The notes under the pieces are model-generated. The model saw only the letters and a list, made by a program, of their open reading frames with translations, made no database searches and was not told where the DNA came from. The position numbers and the translations under genes are program-made. A stretch of DNA of 64,000 nucleotides from Bacteroidales bacterium UBA1173 (GTDB lineage Bacteria; Bacteroidota; Bacteroidia; Bacteroidales; F082), in the NCBI GenBank assembly GCA_002311655.1, contig DBYZ01000008.1, forward strand, positions 1 to 64,000, given 5' to 3'. Shown here piece after piece: positions 1-6,745 of this stretch; positions within the stretch are counted from its first letter, which is position 1, and every line of letters begins with the position of its first letter.

Positions 1-8
1 GCTTTAGA

Positions 9-71
9 TTTTATTCTAAAGCAAAAGCGTTTTATTCTACGTGTAAAAGGTTTTATTCTCTGTGTATTTTT
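9..71. repeat. Three 21-bp-phased direct repeats
   Basis: The 9-mer TTTTATTCT occurs at 9-17, 30-38 and 51-59, exactly 21 bp apart. The second halves of the units are related (TGTAAAAGG-like). A weaker fourth copy, TTTTAATCT, lies at 69-77 and runs into the stop codon of the AraC-type gene. Two-helical-turn spacing of direct half-sites is typical of AraC-family operators, so regulator binding is an inference. Bases 1-22 also form a small inverted repeat (GCTTTAGA / TCTAAAGC). Confidence 0.55.
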
Positions 72-1153
72 TAATCTGCGTGTACAAATTCCTTCGGCGT
101 CACACCTTTTATCCTCTTGAAAACCTGCGAAAAAGCGCTTCCCGACGAGAATCCCGAGGCAACCGCCACATCTTCCATCTTAACAGAAGTATTCTCCGAA
201 AGGATCTCACACGCGTGCGCCACACGCAAAGTGTTAATCATATTGTAAAACGTCTCGTAACCGCTCCTCGAAATAACCTCACGCAGGTAATTTCTGTTTA
301 CACCCATGTGTTTCGCCAGGTCGCTCATCGTGAAATGCTCCGCGAGATATAGCTTCTCCCCTGCCAGCAACAGCATCATCCTCTCCTCTATCTCCTTGCA
401 TTTCTTCTCCGTAAAATGGAAACTCTCCTCATCCATCTCCTTCGTCAGATCCTTCCGCACAGTGCGATGCGGATTAAGAGTGTAAATCACAAACCACACA
501 TTAGTCACAATGAAAAACACATCGCGCACCAGCTTTGCCACCGGATGGTCAACCACAAAACAGATGTACATCAAAGCACATATCGACAATGGCAACCACT
601 CCACCCTCTTGGCAAACTGCAACGAGAAATCGCTCTCGTTCGAATACTCATCCTCCTCAATCCTATTAATAACTCTATGAATCCTATTTCTAAAATGAAT
701 CAGGAAAAAGATATAACCAGCACTCACAACCGAGACCACGCAAAACATAATGTTTTTATACACTGCGCAAAACTCCACCACGCCTAAAACAGGCAACAGC
801 AATGCCAGCCAGCATAATATCACTGGAAGCATGAACACAAACAGCCTCCTCACACTGAAACTGTCAAAGAAGAAATATCCTCTCACCAACACGTAGGTGA
901 ACGCCGAGAAAAACATCACCGCGGTGCCGTTAACATAAAACAACGCCGTCGGCTCGCCGATATTAATAAGGTATGGCAACTCAAAGATCTGCAGCAGATA
1001 TAACGTCGCCACCAACCGGTGCACCGGATACAGCTCCTTGAAATGCTCCTTCAACGTCACTGGCACATAATAACGTTTCAGCAACCACCCATACAAATTG
1101 GTGATTATAAACGCAAAATTCGCCGAAAACATTATCCACTCCAGTGTACTCAT
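71..1153 (-). CDS. Membrane-anchored AraC-family transcriptional regulator
   Basis: A 360-residue protein with two parts. Residues 1 to about 230 are hydrophobic and contain roughly six to seven predicted membrane segments. Residues about 255-360 form an AraC/XylS-type double helix-turn-helix, visible in the stretch around MSDLAKHMGV and the closing signature with SGFSSGSAFSQVFKRIKGVTP. This layout (7TM-like sensor fused to AraC HTH) is common in Bacteroidetes, where such proteins are thought to sense envelope or external signals; the ligand is unknown. It stands alone, with tRNA genes upstream on the same strand and phased direct repeats just past its stop codon, which could be its binding sites. 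Confidence 0.85.
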   Translation of the reverse strand: MSTLEWIMFSANFAFIITNLYGWLLKRYYVPVTLKEHFKELYPVHRLVATLYLLQIFELPYLINIGEPTALFYVNGTAVMFFSAFTYVLVRGYFFFDSFSVRRLFVFMLPVILCWLALLLPVLGVVEFCAVYKNIMFCVVSVVSAGYIFFLIHFRNRIHRVINRIEEDEYSNESDFSLQFAKRVEWLPLSICALMYICFVVDHPVAKLVRDVFFIVTNVWFVIYTLNPHRTVRKDLTKEMDEESFHFTEKKCKEIEERMMLLLAGEKLYLAEHFTMSDLAKHMGVNRNYLREVISRSGYETFYNMINTLRVAHACEILSENTSVKMEDVAVASGFSSGSAFSQVFKRIKGVTPKEFVHAD

Positions 1154-1160
1154 TCTTTCT

Positions 1161-1225
1161 TTAGTTTTTAGTCGTTAGTCTTTAGTACTAGACTAGTGTC
1201 TAAAAACTAACGACTAAAGACTAAA
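1161..1225. repeat. Inverted pair of 7-bp tandem arrays (TTAGTNN family)
   Basis: Four consecutive heptads of the form TTAGTNN fill 1161-1188. Four heptads of the complementary form (GTCTAAA, AACTAAC, GACTAAA, GACTAAA) fill 1198-1225. The arms can fold into an imperfect stem around a 9-base spacer. The array lies between the AraC gene and the tRNA terminator. Function is unknown; a sister array is at 3857-3927. Confidence 0.7.
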
Positions 1226-1250
1226 AAAGCCCGTATAAACGGGCTTTTTT
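1226..1250 (-). terminator. Rho-independent terminator of the tRNA-Gly/tRNA-Val unit
   Basis: AGCCCGT and ACGGGCT form a stem (1228-1245) flanked by A and T runs on both sides, so it could work in both directions. It lies directly 3' of tRNA-Val on the minus strand. Confidence 0.8.
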
Positions 1251-1252
1251 TG

Positions 1253-1327
1253 TGGAAACTGCTGGGTTCGAACCAGCGACCTCCTGCTTGTAAGGCAGGC
1301 GCTCTGAACCAACTGAGCTAAGCTTCC
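1253..1327 (-). tRNA. tRNA-Val(TAC)
   Basis: The reverse strand folds into a full cloverleaf. The acceptor stem GGAAGCT pairs with AGTTTCC, the D-arm contains AGCTCAGTTGG, the anticodon loop is CTTACAA (anticodon TAC), and the T-loop is GGTTCGAACCC. The discriminator is A and CCA is not encoded. It is cotranscribed with tRNA-Gly(CCC) 9 bp upstream. Confidence 0.95.
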
Positions 1328-1336
1328 TGCACAATG

Positions 1337-1409
1337 AGCGGATTACGGGGCTCGAACCCGCGACCTGAAGCTTGGGAAGCTTCCGCTCTGCCAGCTGAGC
1401 TAAATCCGC
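1337..1409 (-). tRNA. tRNA-Gly(CCC)
   Basis: Cloverleaf on the reverse strand: acceptor GCGGATT pairs with AATCCGC, the anticodon loop is TTCCCAA (anticodon CCC), and the T-arm is GGGTTCGAGCCC. The discriminator is T and CCA is not encoded. It is first in a two-tRNA unit with tRNA-Val. Confidence 0.94.
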
Positions 1410-1426
1410 TAATCCGTTTCGGGGTG

Positions 1427-1434
1427 CAAAATTA
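1427..1434 (-). promoter_or_regulatory. -7 promoter element for the tRNA pair
   Basis: The reverse strand reads TAATTTTG, matching the Bacteroidetes -7 consensus TAnnTTTG, 18 bp before the tRNA-Gly 5' end. Confidence 0.6.
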
Positions 1435-1475
1435 CAAAAATTTTCATTCCACAAAACATTTTATAAAAAAATATT

Positions 1476-1510
1476 TTCAACTTCAAACTTCAAACTTGTA
1501 ACTTCAAACT
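1476..1510. repeat. 7-bp tandem array (TCAAACT = AGTTTGA family)
   Basis: Five heptads in exact register: TTCAACT, TCAAACT, TCAAACT, TGTAACT, TCAAACT. The array ends 7 bp before the promoter of the LOG-family gene. Confidence 0.7.
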
Positions 1511-1517
1511 AAATTCG

Positions 1518-1525
1518 TATCTTTG
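1518..1525 (+). promoter_or_regulatory. -7 promoter element for the LOG/response-regulator operon
   Basis: TATCTTTG, a perfect TAnnTTTG match, 19 bp upstream of the start codon at 1545. Confidence 0.7.
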
Positions 1526-1544
1526 CAAAAATAAATCTAATATC

Positions 1545-2249
1545 ATGAGTTTAGTAGATAAAATAAAAAGATCAATCAACTACAGAAAATGGACCTATGT
1601 CAAAGCCAACGACTCCTGGTCTGTGTTCAAAATAATGTCTGAGTTTGTTAACGGATACGAAACTCTTTCGCGCATCGGACCTTGCGTCGCCATCTTCGGC
1701 TCGGCCCGTATCAAAGAAGATAGCACATATTATCAGAAAGCAGTAGAAACCGGCACCAAACTCGTGGAAAAAGGCTTCGGCGTCATCACAGGCGGCGGAC
1801 CCGGCATCATGGAGGCTGGTAACAAAGGTGCTCACGATGCCGGCGGCAAGAGCGTCGGACTCAACATCGTGCTGCCTCACGAACAGCATTCAAACCCTTA
1901 CATCGACAACGACAAATCGATAAACTTCGACTATTTTTATATTCGTAAGACGATGTTCACGCGCTATTCTCAGGGTTTCATCGCCTTCCCTGGCGGATTC
2001 GGCACCCTCGACGAGCTGTCGGAAGCTCTCACGCTCATGCAAACTAACAAAATAGCCAACTTCCCTATCGTGATGTTCGGCACCGAGTTCTGGACCCCTC
2101 TCGTCGACTGGTTTAAACAAACACTGCTCAAAGAAAAAATGATTGGCGATGCGGATTTCAACATCTTCCACGTGACCGACGACGTCGATGAAGCCGTTAA
2201 TATCATCGACGAATTTTACAAAAAATCTGAACTTAAACCTAACTTCTAA
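1545..2249 (+). CDS. LOG-family (TIGR00730) Rossmann-fold protein
   Basis: A 234-residue cytosolic protein of the lysine-decarboxylase-like/LOG superfamily. Characterised members are nucleoside 5'-monophosphate phosphoribohydrolases that release cytokinin-like bases. Family signatures are visible: GGGPGIMEAGNKGA near residue 85 and the phosphate-binding PGGFGTLDEL near residue 150, with an intervening conserved Arg. The start at 1545 is supported by the promoter 19 bp upstream. The stop codon shares one base with the start of the next gene, a response regulator, so the two are translationally coupled. The physiological substrate cannot be read from sequence. Confidence 0.9.
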   Translation: MSLVDKIKRSINYRKWTYVKANDSWSVFKIMSEFVNGYETLSRIGPCVAIFGSARIKEDSTYYQKAVETGTKLVEKGFGVITGGGPGIMEAGNKGAHDAGGKSVGLNIVLPHEQHSNPYIDNDKSINFDYFYIRKTMFTRYSQGFIAFPGGFGTLDELSEALTLMQTNKIANFPIVMFGTEFWTPLVDWFKQTLLKEKMIGDADFNIFHVTDDVDEAVNIIDEFYKKSELKPNF

Positions 2250-3397
2250 TGTCACGGATACTAATCATCGACGACGAGCCTGCGATCCGCCGCGCCATGA
2301 AAGGAATCTTGGAAAACGAAGGCTACACCATAACAGAAGCGGCATCTGCACTGGAGGCTCTTCCAATGCTCACCGACAATGTCTTCGACGCCATCTTTTG
2401 TGATATCAAGATGCCTCAAATGGACGGAATCGAATTCCTCGAGAAAGCCAAGACAGTCACCGACGCGCCGATAATCATCATATCTGGCCACGGGACTATC
2501 GACATCGCCGTCGACGCCATAAAAAAAGGAGCCTACGACTTCATCGAAAAGCCGATGGACCTCAACCGCATGCTTATCACATTAAGAAACGCCTTGGATA
2601 AAAACCGCCTCGTCAACGAGACCAAAAAGCTAAGAAACGTGGTGAGCAAACAATATGAAATGATTGGTAACTCATGGTCAATGAATGAGTTATACACCAT
2701 GATTCAGCGTGTGGCGCCGACCAACGCAAGGGTCCTCATCCTCGGTGAAAACGGCACCGGCAAAGAACTCGTGGCTCGTCAGCTGCATGAACTCAGCCCT
2801 CGCAAAGATAACGCCTTTATCGAGGTAAACTGCGCCGCAATACCATCAGAACTTATTGAGAGTCAGTTGTTTGGACACGAAAAAGGTGCTTTCACATCTG
2901 CCATCAAACAGAAAAAAGGCGACTTCGAACTTGCTAACAACGGCACACTTTTCCTTGACGAAATCGGCGACATGAGCCTTGCAGCTCAAGCCAAGGTGCT
3001 GCGCGCTCTTCAAGAAAACAAAATAACTCGTGTCGGCGGCGAAGAAGAGATAAAAGTCGATGTCAGAGTTATAGCGGCGACAAACAAAAATCTTCACGAC
3101 GAGATAGCCAAAGGCAACTTCCGTGAAGACCTCTACCACCGCATCAGCATGATAATAATGCGCGTGCCGCCACTGCGCGAACGCCTCGACGACATACCTT
3201 TATTAATTAATAATTTCGTGGTGAAAGCCGCCAACGAGATGGGCAAGCCTATCCCGACTTTCACAGACGCAGCTATCGAGGAATTGAAAAAACAGAACTG
3301 GAGCGGCAACATACGCGAACTCCAAAATGTTGTCGGGCGCCTCGTAATACTCTGTGGCTCAACGATTTCCGATGAAGATGTAAAAAAATATATCTGA
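2249..3397 (+). CDS. NtrC-like sigma-54 response regulator without DNA-binding domain
   Basis: A 382-residue two-domain protein. Residues 1-120 form a receiver with the acidic pair at 8-9 and phospho-acceptor Asp52 in CDIKMPQMDG. Residues about 140-365 form the sigma-54 AAA+ domain with Walker A GENGTGKE (166-173) and Walker B LFLDEIGD (234-241). The sigma-54-contacting GAFTGA loop reads GAFTSA (213-218). The protein ends just after the AAA+ lid and has no Fis-type helix-turn-helix, which typical NtrC proteins carry in about 60 further residues. The reading frame closes with a normal stop 17 bp before the tmRNA promoter, so truncation by sequencing error seems unlikely. No partner histidine kinase is adjacent. 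Confidence 0.9.
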   Translation: MSRILIIDDEPAIRRAMKGILENEGYTITEAASALEALPMLTDNVFDAIFCDIKMPQMDGIEFLEKAKTVTDAPIIIISGHGTIDIAVDAIKKGAYDFIEKPMDLNRMLITLRNALDKNRLVNETKKLRNVVSKQYEMIGNSWSMNELYTMIQRVAPTNARVLILGENGTGKELVARQLHELSPRKDNAFIEVNCAAIPSELIESQLFGHEKGAFTSAIKQKKGDFELANNGTLFLDEIGDMSLAAQAKVLRALQENKITRVGGEEEIKVDVRVIAATNKNLHDEIAKGNFREDLYHRISMIIMRVPPLRERLDDIPLLINNFVVKAANEMGKPIPTFTDAAIEELKKQNWSGNIRELQNVVGRLVILCGSTISDEDVKKYI

Positions 3398-3413
3398 TTC
3401 CGAAAATTAATTG

Positions 3414-3421
3414 TATCTTTG
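3414..3421 (+). promoter_or_regulatory. -7 promoter element for tmRNA
   Basis: TATCTTTG, 29 bp upstream of the mature tmRNA 5' end. Confidence 0.65.
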
Positions 3422-3450
3422 CAGGCTTTTTAATAAAGCACATAACATTT

Positions 3451-3848
3451 GGGGCTGACCGGTTTTGACAGCTTGTAGAAGGGTTATGTAAGCATATCGA
3501 GCCTCGCAGTGACGCTCGTAAATCTTGACTGCAAAAAATTAATTGGCGAAAATACTTACGCTCTCGCTGCTTAATCGAAGCACAGTAGATTGAAGCTCAA
3601 TCCTTTCACAAGGTGAGAGGACGAGACATCTCGCGGATGGAGCCTCCCGATTCCGGTCCGACAACGAGGTGCTCAGCAATTTCGGGATAGCGACGCGGAA
3701 GCTCCGGCAACGTCGTGAAACTCAAGGAGATAAGGTTGCGATTAGGATGTCTGTTTCCTTGCACAACTCGAAAACCAACAACAGAATAAGTATGTAGAAA
3801 GCATAATTGTTCCTTGTTTGGACGAGGGTTCGACTCCCTCCAGCTCCA
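3451..3848 (+). ncRNA. ssrA: Transfer-messenger RNA (tmRNA)
   Basis: About 398 nt. The 5' end GGGGCTGACCGG pairs with the 3' end CAGCTCC plus discriminator A to make the tRNA-Ala-like acceptor, and the T-arm GGTTCGACTCC is at 3827-3840. The internal open reading frame at 3545-3574 (GGC to TAA) encodes the tag GENTYALAA, which matches the Bacteroidetes tag type ending in ALAA. It rescues stalled ribosomes together with SmpB and marks products for proteolysis. CCA is not encoded. No permutation or intron is seen. Confidence 0.95.
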
Positions 3849-3856
3849 CAAAAAGA

Positions 3857-3927
3857 CCTTAGTCATTAGACCTTAGACCTTAGTAATTATTGCTAAAGTC
3901 TAAAGTCTAAGGTCTAAAGTCTAAAAT
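3857..3927. repeat. Inverted pair of 7-bp tandem arrays (CCTTAGT / CTAAAGT)
   Basis: Four heptads (CCTTAGT, CATTAGA, CCTTAGA, CCTTAGT) lie at 3857-3884. Five complementary-type heptads (CTAAAGT, CTAAAGT, CTAAGGT, CTAAAGT, CTAAAAT) lie at 3893-3927. The last unit abuts the first base of tRNA-Arg. The arms could pair around an 8-base spacer. The arrays fill the gap between tmRNA and tRNA-Arg. Confidence 0.7.
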
Positions 3928-3999
3928 GGTCCCGTAGTCTAATGGATAGAATTAAGGATTCCGGTTCCTTCGGTCCGGGTTCGAATCCCGGCGGGATCA
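3928..3999 (+). tRNA. tRNA-Arg(CCG)
   Basis: Complete cloverleaf: acceptor GGTCCCG pairs with CGGGATC, anticodon loop TTCCGGT (anticodon CCG), T-arm CCGGGTTCGAATCCCGG, discriminator A, CCA not encoded. No obvious TAnnTTTG promoter lies directly upstream, so it may be processed from a tmRNA read-through transcript. Confidence 0.95.
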
Positions 4000-4006
4000 C
4001 TTTTTT

Positions 4007-5098
4007 TTATTTCCTATCTGTAATCATCACATCAATCGCCCCTACCCCGAATCTCGAAATCGACGCCATCCTGTTCGTCGTGTTCTCATAATGCTTCAGC
4101 TCCTCAATAATAGCGTTCTTCAACACCCCATTCCCCACTCCGTGGATAAACGTCACCTTCGAATAGTCGTTTTCTATAGCGCTGTCAAGCATTTTCTTGA
4201 AATAATTGATCTGCACCCTGAAAATGTCATTGCTCGACATCCCTAAAATATTGTCAACCAACTCCCCGATGTGCAAATCAACAATGGCCTCGCCTGGCTG
4301 CGTCTGATGCCTGTCAATCAACGCCTCTTTCTTTACAATGTCTTTGTTGGCTTTTGGCTGCATCACACCGTCTTTCATCAGCTTGGTGTAGTCGGTTTCC
4401 GAGCCTTTCAATGCCGCAATTGTCGACAAACAAATCAACATCGCCTTCTCTCCCAAAAGTCCTGATTCAACAAAACTTCCATCTTTAAAGAAACGACTGG
4501 TTCTCAACGAGAATGGAGCATGCAATGGATGATAAACAAAGTCTATATCGTCTTGGCAAAGCACCACCTGAATCACACCCTCACACCAATGCTCTATGTC
4601 GTCACGCGAGATGGCTTCAACAACAACTTTTGAAAACGGAGCTATGCTTCCATAGTCGATATTCGCATATTTCTCGCCTTCTTTCAGATTAAAACTATAC
4701 AAAGCATCAGCAGGTGTGTTATTCACAACCGCCACATCAATCAATCCGGTCAACAGCCATTGCTGGTCATGCGGAATAAATGCGAGGTATATGCCTTCTT
4801 CTTCAGAGTTTCTTGCAAATCTCCTCAACTCGCTCCTGCGCGCCTCATTCTTGGTCTCTTCCTCTATAATCTGTTGATTCTTAATCTCTTTCTGCACATT
4901 ATCGACAATCTGCTGCTGTCTCGTCGGCTGTGCTCTGAAATCCAAAACCAAGTCGCTCATCAAAACCGGAATATTAAACCCGTCTTCAATCTCCACTTCC
5001 GCCATTCTGGTGTCGATAATCTTTCTAATAACACCTCCGCCCTTGTCATTCAAGAAGTTAACTCTGTCACCTACTTTAAAATTCTCCATATTTTGCAA
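4007..5098 (-). CDS. DUF2027 and Smr domain protein (MutS2-Smr-like)
   Basis: A 363-residue protein. It begins with a short beta-rich region (KVGDRVNFLNDKGGGVI) resembling the linker domain of MutS2-type proteins. A DUF2027 domain occupies roughly residues 90-250, and a C-terminal Smr domain is marked by VDLHIGEL and the nucleic-acid-contact loop FIHGVGNGVL near residue 320. Smr domains are nucleases or nucleic-acid binders in MutS2 and related proteins. There is no MutS ATPase part here. The combination is typical of Bacteroidetes and its role is not established. It is transcribed alone, convergent with tRNA-Arg 7 bp away. Confidence 0.85.
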   Translation of the reverse strand: MQNMENFKVGDRVNFLNDKGGGVIRKIIDTRMAEVEIEDGFNIPVLMSDLVLDFRAQPTRQQQIVDNVQKEIKNQQIIEEETKNEARRSELRRFARNSEEEGIYLAFIPHDQQWLLTGLIDVAVVNNTPADALYSFNLKEGEKYANIDYGSIAPFSKVVVEAISRDDIEHWCEGVIQVVLCQDDIDFVYHPLHAPFSLRTSRFFKDGSFVESGLLGEKAMLICLSTIAALKGSETDYTKLMKDGVMQPKANKDIVKKEALIDRHQTQPGEAIVDLHIGELVDNILGMSSNDIFRVQINYFKKMLDSAIENDYSKVTFIHGVGNGVLKNAIIEELKHYENTTNRMASISRFGVGAIDVMITDRK

Positions 5099-5111
5099 AA
5101 ATTATTTTTTG

Positions 5112-5119
5112 CAAAATTA
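5112..5119 (-). promoter_or_regulatory. -7 promoter element for the DUF2027-Smr gene
   Basis: The reverse strand reads TAATTTTG, 13 bp upstream of the ATG. Confidence 0.6.
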
Positions 5120-5170
5120 CTAAAAAAACCATTATCTCGTCATAACCTTATCCCGTCATCTCGAAAAAAT

Positions 5171-5215
5171 CCTATCGGACCTATTAATCCTATTTGTCCT
5201 ATTAATCCTAAAAAA
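5171..5215. repeat. 9-bp tandem array (CCTATTAAT)
   Basis: Five nonamers in register: CCTATCGGA, CCTATTAAT, CCTATTTGT, CCTATTAAT, CCTAAAAAA. The array sits directly upstream of the -7 element of the radical SAM gene, in the divergent intergenic region. Confidence 0.65.
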
Positions 5216-5220
5216 ATTCC

Positions 5221-5228
5221 TATCTTTG
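5221..5228 (+). promoter_or_regulatory. -7 promoter element for the radical SAM gene
   Basis: TATCTTTG, 16 bp upstream of the ATG at 5245. Confidence 0.7.
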
Positions 5229-5244
5229 CAAAAAAATTATCACA

Positions 5245-6174
5245 ATGTTCCCCTGGTCCGACAACCGGCGTTTCAATTCCTACTCCTCCTACATGAAAAA
5301 GGAGTTCGGCTCCCGCGTTCAAAAAATCAGCATCGACGCAGGCTTCAGCTGCCCCAACCGTGACGGCACAATAAGTACTGGCGGCTGCACCTTCTGTCGC
5401 AACGACGCGTTCAACCCTTCATATTGCCGCCCCGAAAAAAGCGTGCGCCAACAAATTGAGGAAGGCATAGAGTTTCACCGCCGCCGTTATCGTCGCGCCA
5501 CCTCGTATCTAGCTTATTTTCAAGCATTTACCAACACCCACAAGCCCATCGACGAGCTCGAGCGACTGTATCGCGAAGCGCTCTCAGTCGATGGCGTCAT
5601 CGGTCTCGTCATCGGAACGCGTCCTGACTGCATCAACGAGGAAACACTGGAGATGGTGAAAGATTTAAACACCACGGTCATTCTTGAATATGGCGTTGAG
5701 TCGGTCTATGACCAAACATTAACACGAGTAAATCGCGGTCATGACTTCGCCACGGCAAAAAAAGCCATCGAGCTTACTCATGAATATGGATTCCACTGCG
5801 GCGGACATTTCATCTTCGGTCTCCCTGGCGAAACTCGCGACATGATGTTAAACGCCGCCAAAGTCATCTCTGAGTTGCCTCTCACCACCGTGAAGTTTCA
5901 TCAGCTGCAGATATTCAAAGACACAAAAATGGCTGACGAGTATCTTGCCAATCCATCTGATTTTCATTTGTTTACACTCGAAGATTATATTGAGTTTGTC
6001 ATCGATTTCATCGAACGCCTCAGCCCCAACATTGTCATCGAGCGCTTCGCCGGCGAAGTTCCGCCACGCTATCTCGTCTCAAAGCCCTGGCTCAACCTCC
6101 GCTACGACCAAGTTCTATCATTAATTGAAAAACGCCTTGAAAAAAGAAACACTTTCCAAGGAAAATTGTTTTAA
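5245..6174 (+). CDS. TIGR01212-family radical SAM protein (YhcC-like)
   Basis: A 309-residue protein of the YhcC/TIGR01212 group. The N-terminal cluster motif CPNRDGTISTGGCTFC (from about residue 34) has the unusual long spacing before CxxC that marks this family; the cysteines bind the SAM-cleaving 4Fe-4S cluster. HFIFGLPGE near residue 190 is a further radical SAM feature. The reaction is unknown for the family. The start fits the promoter 16 bp upstream. The rRNA/tRNA methyltransferase gene follows after one base, suggesting an operon and possibly an RNA-related role. Confidence 0.9.
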   Translation: MFPWSDNRRFNSYSSYMKKEFGSRVQKISIDAGFSCPNRDGTISTGGCTFCRNDAFNPSYCRPEKSVRQQIEEGIEFHRRRYRRATSYLAYFQAFTNTHKPIDELERLYREALSVDGVIGLVIGTRPDCINEETLEMVKDLNTTVILEYGVESVYDQTLTRVNRGHDFATAKKAIELTHEYGFHCGGHFIFGLPGETRDMMLNAAKVISELPLTTVKFHQLQIFKDTKMADEYLANPSDFHLFTLEDYIEFVIDFIERLSPNIVIERFAGEVPPRYLVSKPWLNLRYDQVLSLIEKRLEKRNTFQGKLF

Positions 6175-6175
6175 C

Positions 6176-6688
6176 ATGTACATCAAATCCAACGATCTTT
6201 TTCAATCTTCTCATCCCGAATCCCTCTACGATTCCATTCCCCGCCCCATCGTCCTCGCCGATAACCTACTTACTCCCGACAACATGGGCGCAATGATTCG
6301 TATTTCCGACAATATCGGTGCTTCCGAGATGGTTTTTCTTGGCACAGAACCCACAAACAGCATTGGAAGAGTCAGGAAATGTGCGGCTTCCAGCAAAGAT
6401 AACATAAAATGGTATTTCACCGAGGAAAACGACCTTCGCAAAATCATACCGGCAGATAAAAAAATCGTAGCCATCGAGACTGCCACCAATGCTACAAACA
6501 TATACGAGACTGAACTTCCCGACAATGTCGCTTTCATCGTCGGCAATGAGAGCCACGGCATCCGTGAAGAGATATTGAGCCAATGCGACATAGTGGTTTA
6601 CATTCCAATTCCAGGTCCCACACGCTCTCTTAACGTCTCTCATGCCGCTTCAGTAGCTCTCTTCGAATGGTACCGCCAACACAAATAA
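6176..6688 (+). CDS. SpoU/TrmH-family RNA methyltransferase
   Basis: A 170-residue SPOUT-class 2'-O-methyltransferase. The three SpoU motifs are visible: NMGAMIRISDNIGA (motif 1), FIVGNESHGI (motif 2) and IPIPGPTRSLNVSHAASVAL (motif 3). Together they form the knotted SAM site. The start was taken at 6176, directly after the previous stop; an in-frame upstream ATG at 6125 lies inside the preceding gene and would add non-conserved residues. Target RNA (tRNA or rRNA) cannot be decided from the sequence. There is no extra substrate-binding domain N-terminal to the fold. Confidence 0.88.
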   Translation: MYIKSNDLFQSSHPESLYDSIPRPIVLADNLLTPDNMGAMIRISDNIGASEMVFLGTEPTNSIGRVRKCAASSKDNIKWYFTEENDLRKIIPADKKIVAIETATNATNIYETELPDNVAFIVGNESHGIREEILSQCDIVVYIPIPGPTRSLNVSHAASVALFEWYRQHK

Positions 6689-6691
6689 AAA

Positions 6692-6721
6692 TGTAGGGAT
6701 GCGGCGAGCCGCATCCCTACA
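6692..6721. repeat. Perfect 14-bp-arm palindrome
   Basis: TGTAGGGATGCGGC and GCCGCATCCCTACA flank a 2-base loop between two convergent genes. It lacks a T-tract, so it may be a dispersed palindrome rather than a classic terminator. A related palindrome starting TGTAGAGACG is at 61664. Confidence 0.75.
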
Positions 6722-6745
6722 ATTTCTGCTCGTTAATTAAATCTC

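Noticed and set aside
1221..1454. 77-residue open frame on the minus strand
   Set aside because: It is the translation of tRNA-Val and tRNA-Gly; peptides such as VAGSNPAVST are typical of translated tRNA genes.
3606..3866. 86-residue open frame antisense to tmRNA
   Set aside because: It reads through the structured tmRNA on the wrong strand and has no protein-like features.
1161..3927. Short repeats near tRNA/tmRNA as a CRISPR array or integrative-element attachment site
   Set aside because: Units are 7 bp and contiguous without spacers, no cas genes are present, and no integrase or duplicated tRNA 3' end was seen.
5140..5322. 60-residue frame with a GLIGQIGLIGPIG pattern
   Set aside because: It is the translation of the 9-bp tandem array on the opposite strand and overlaps the radical SAM start.
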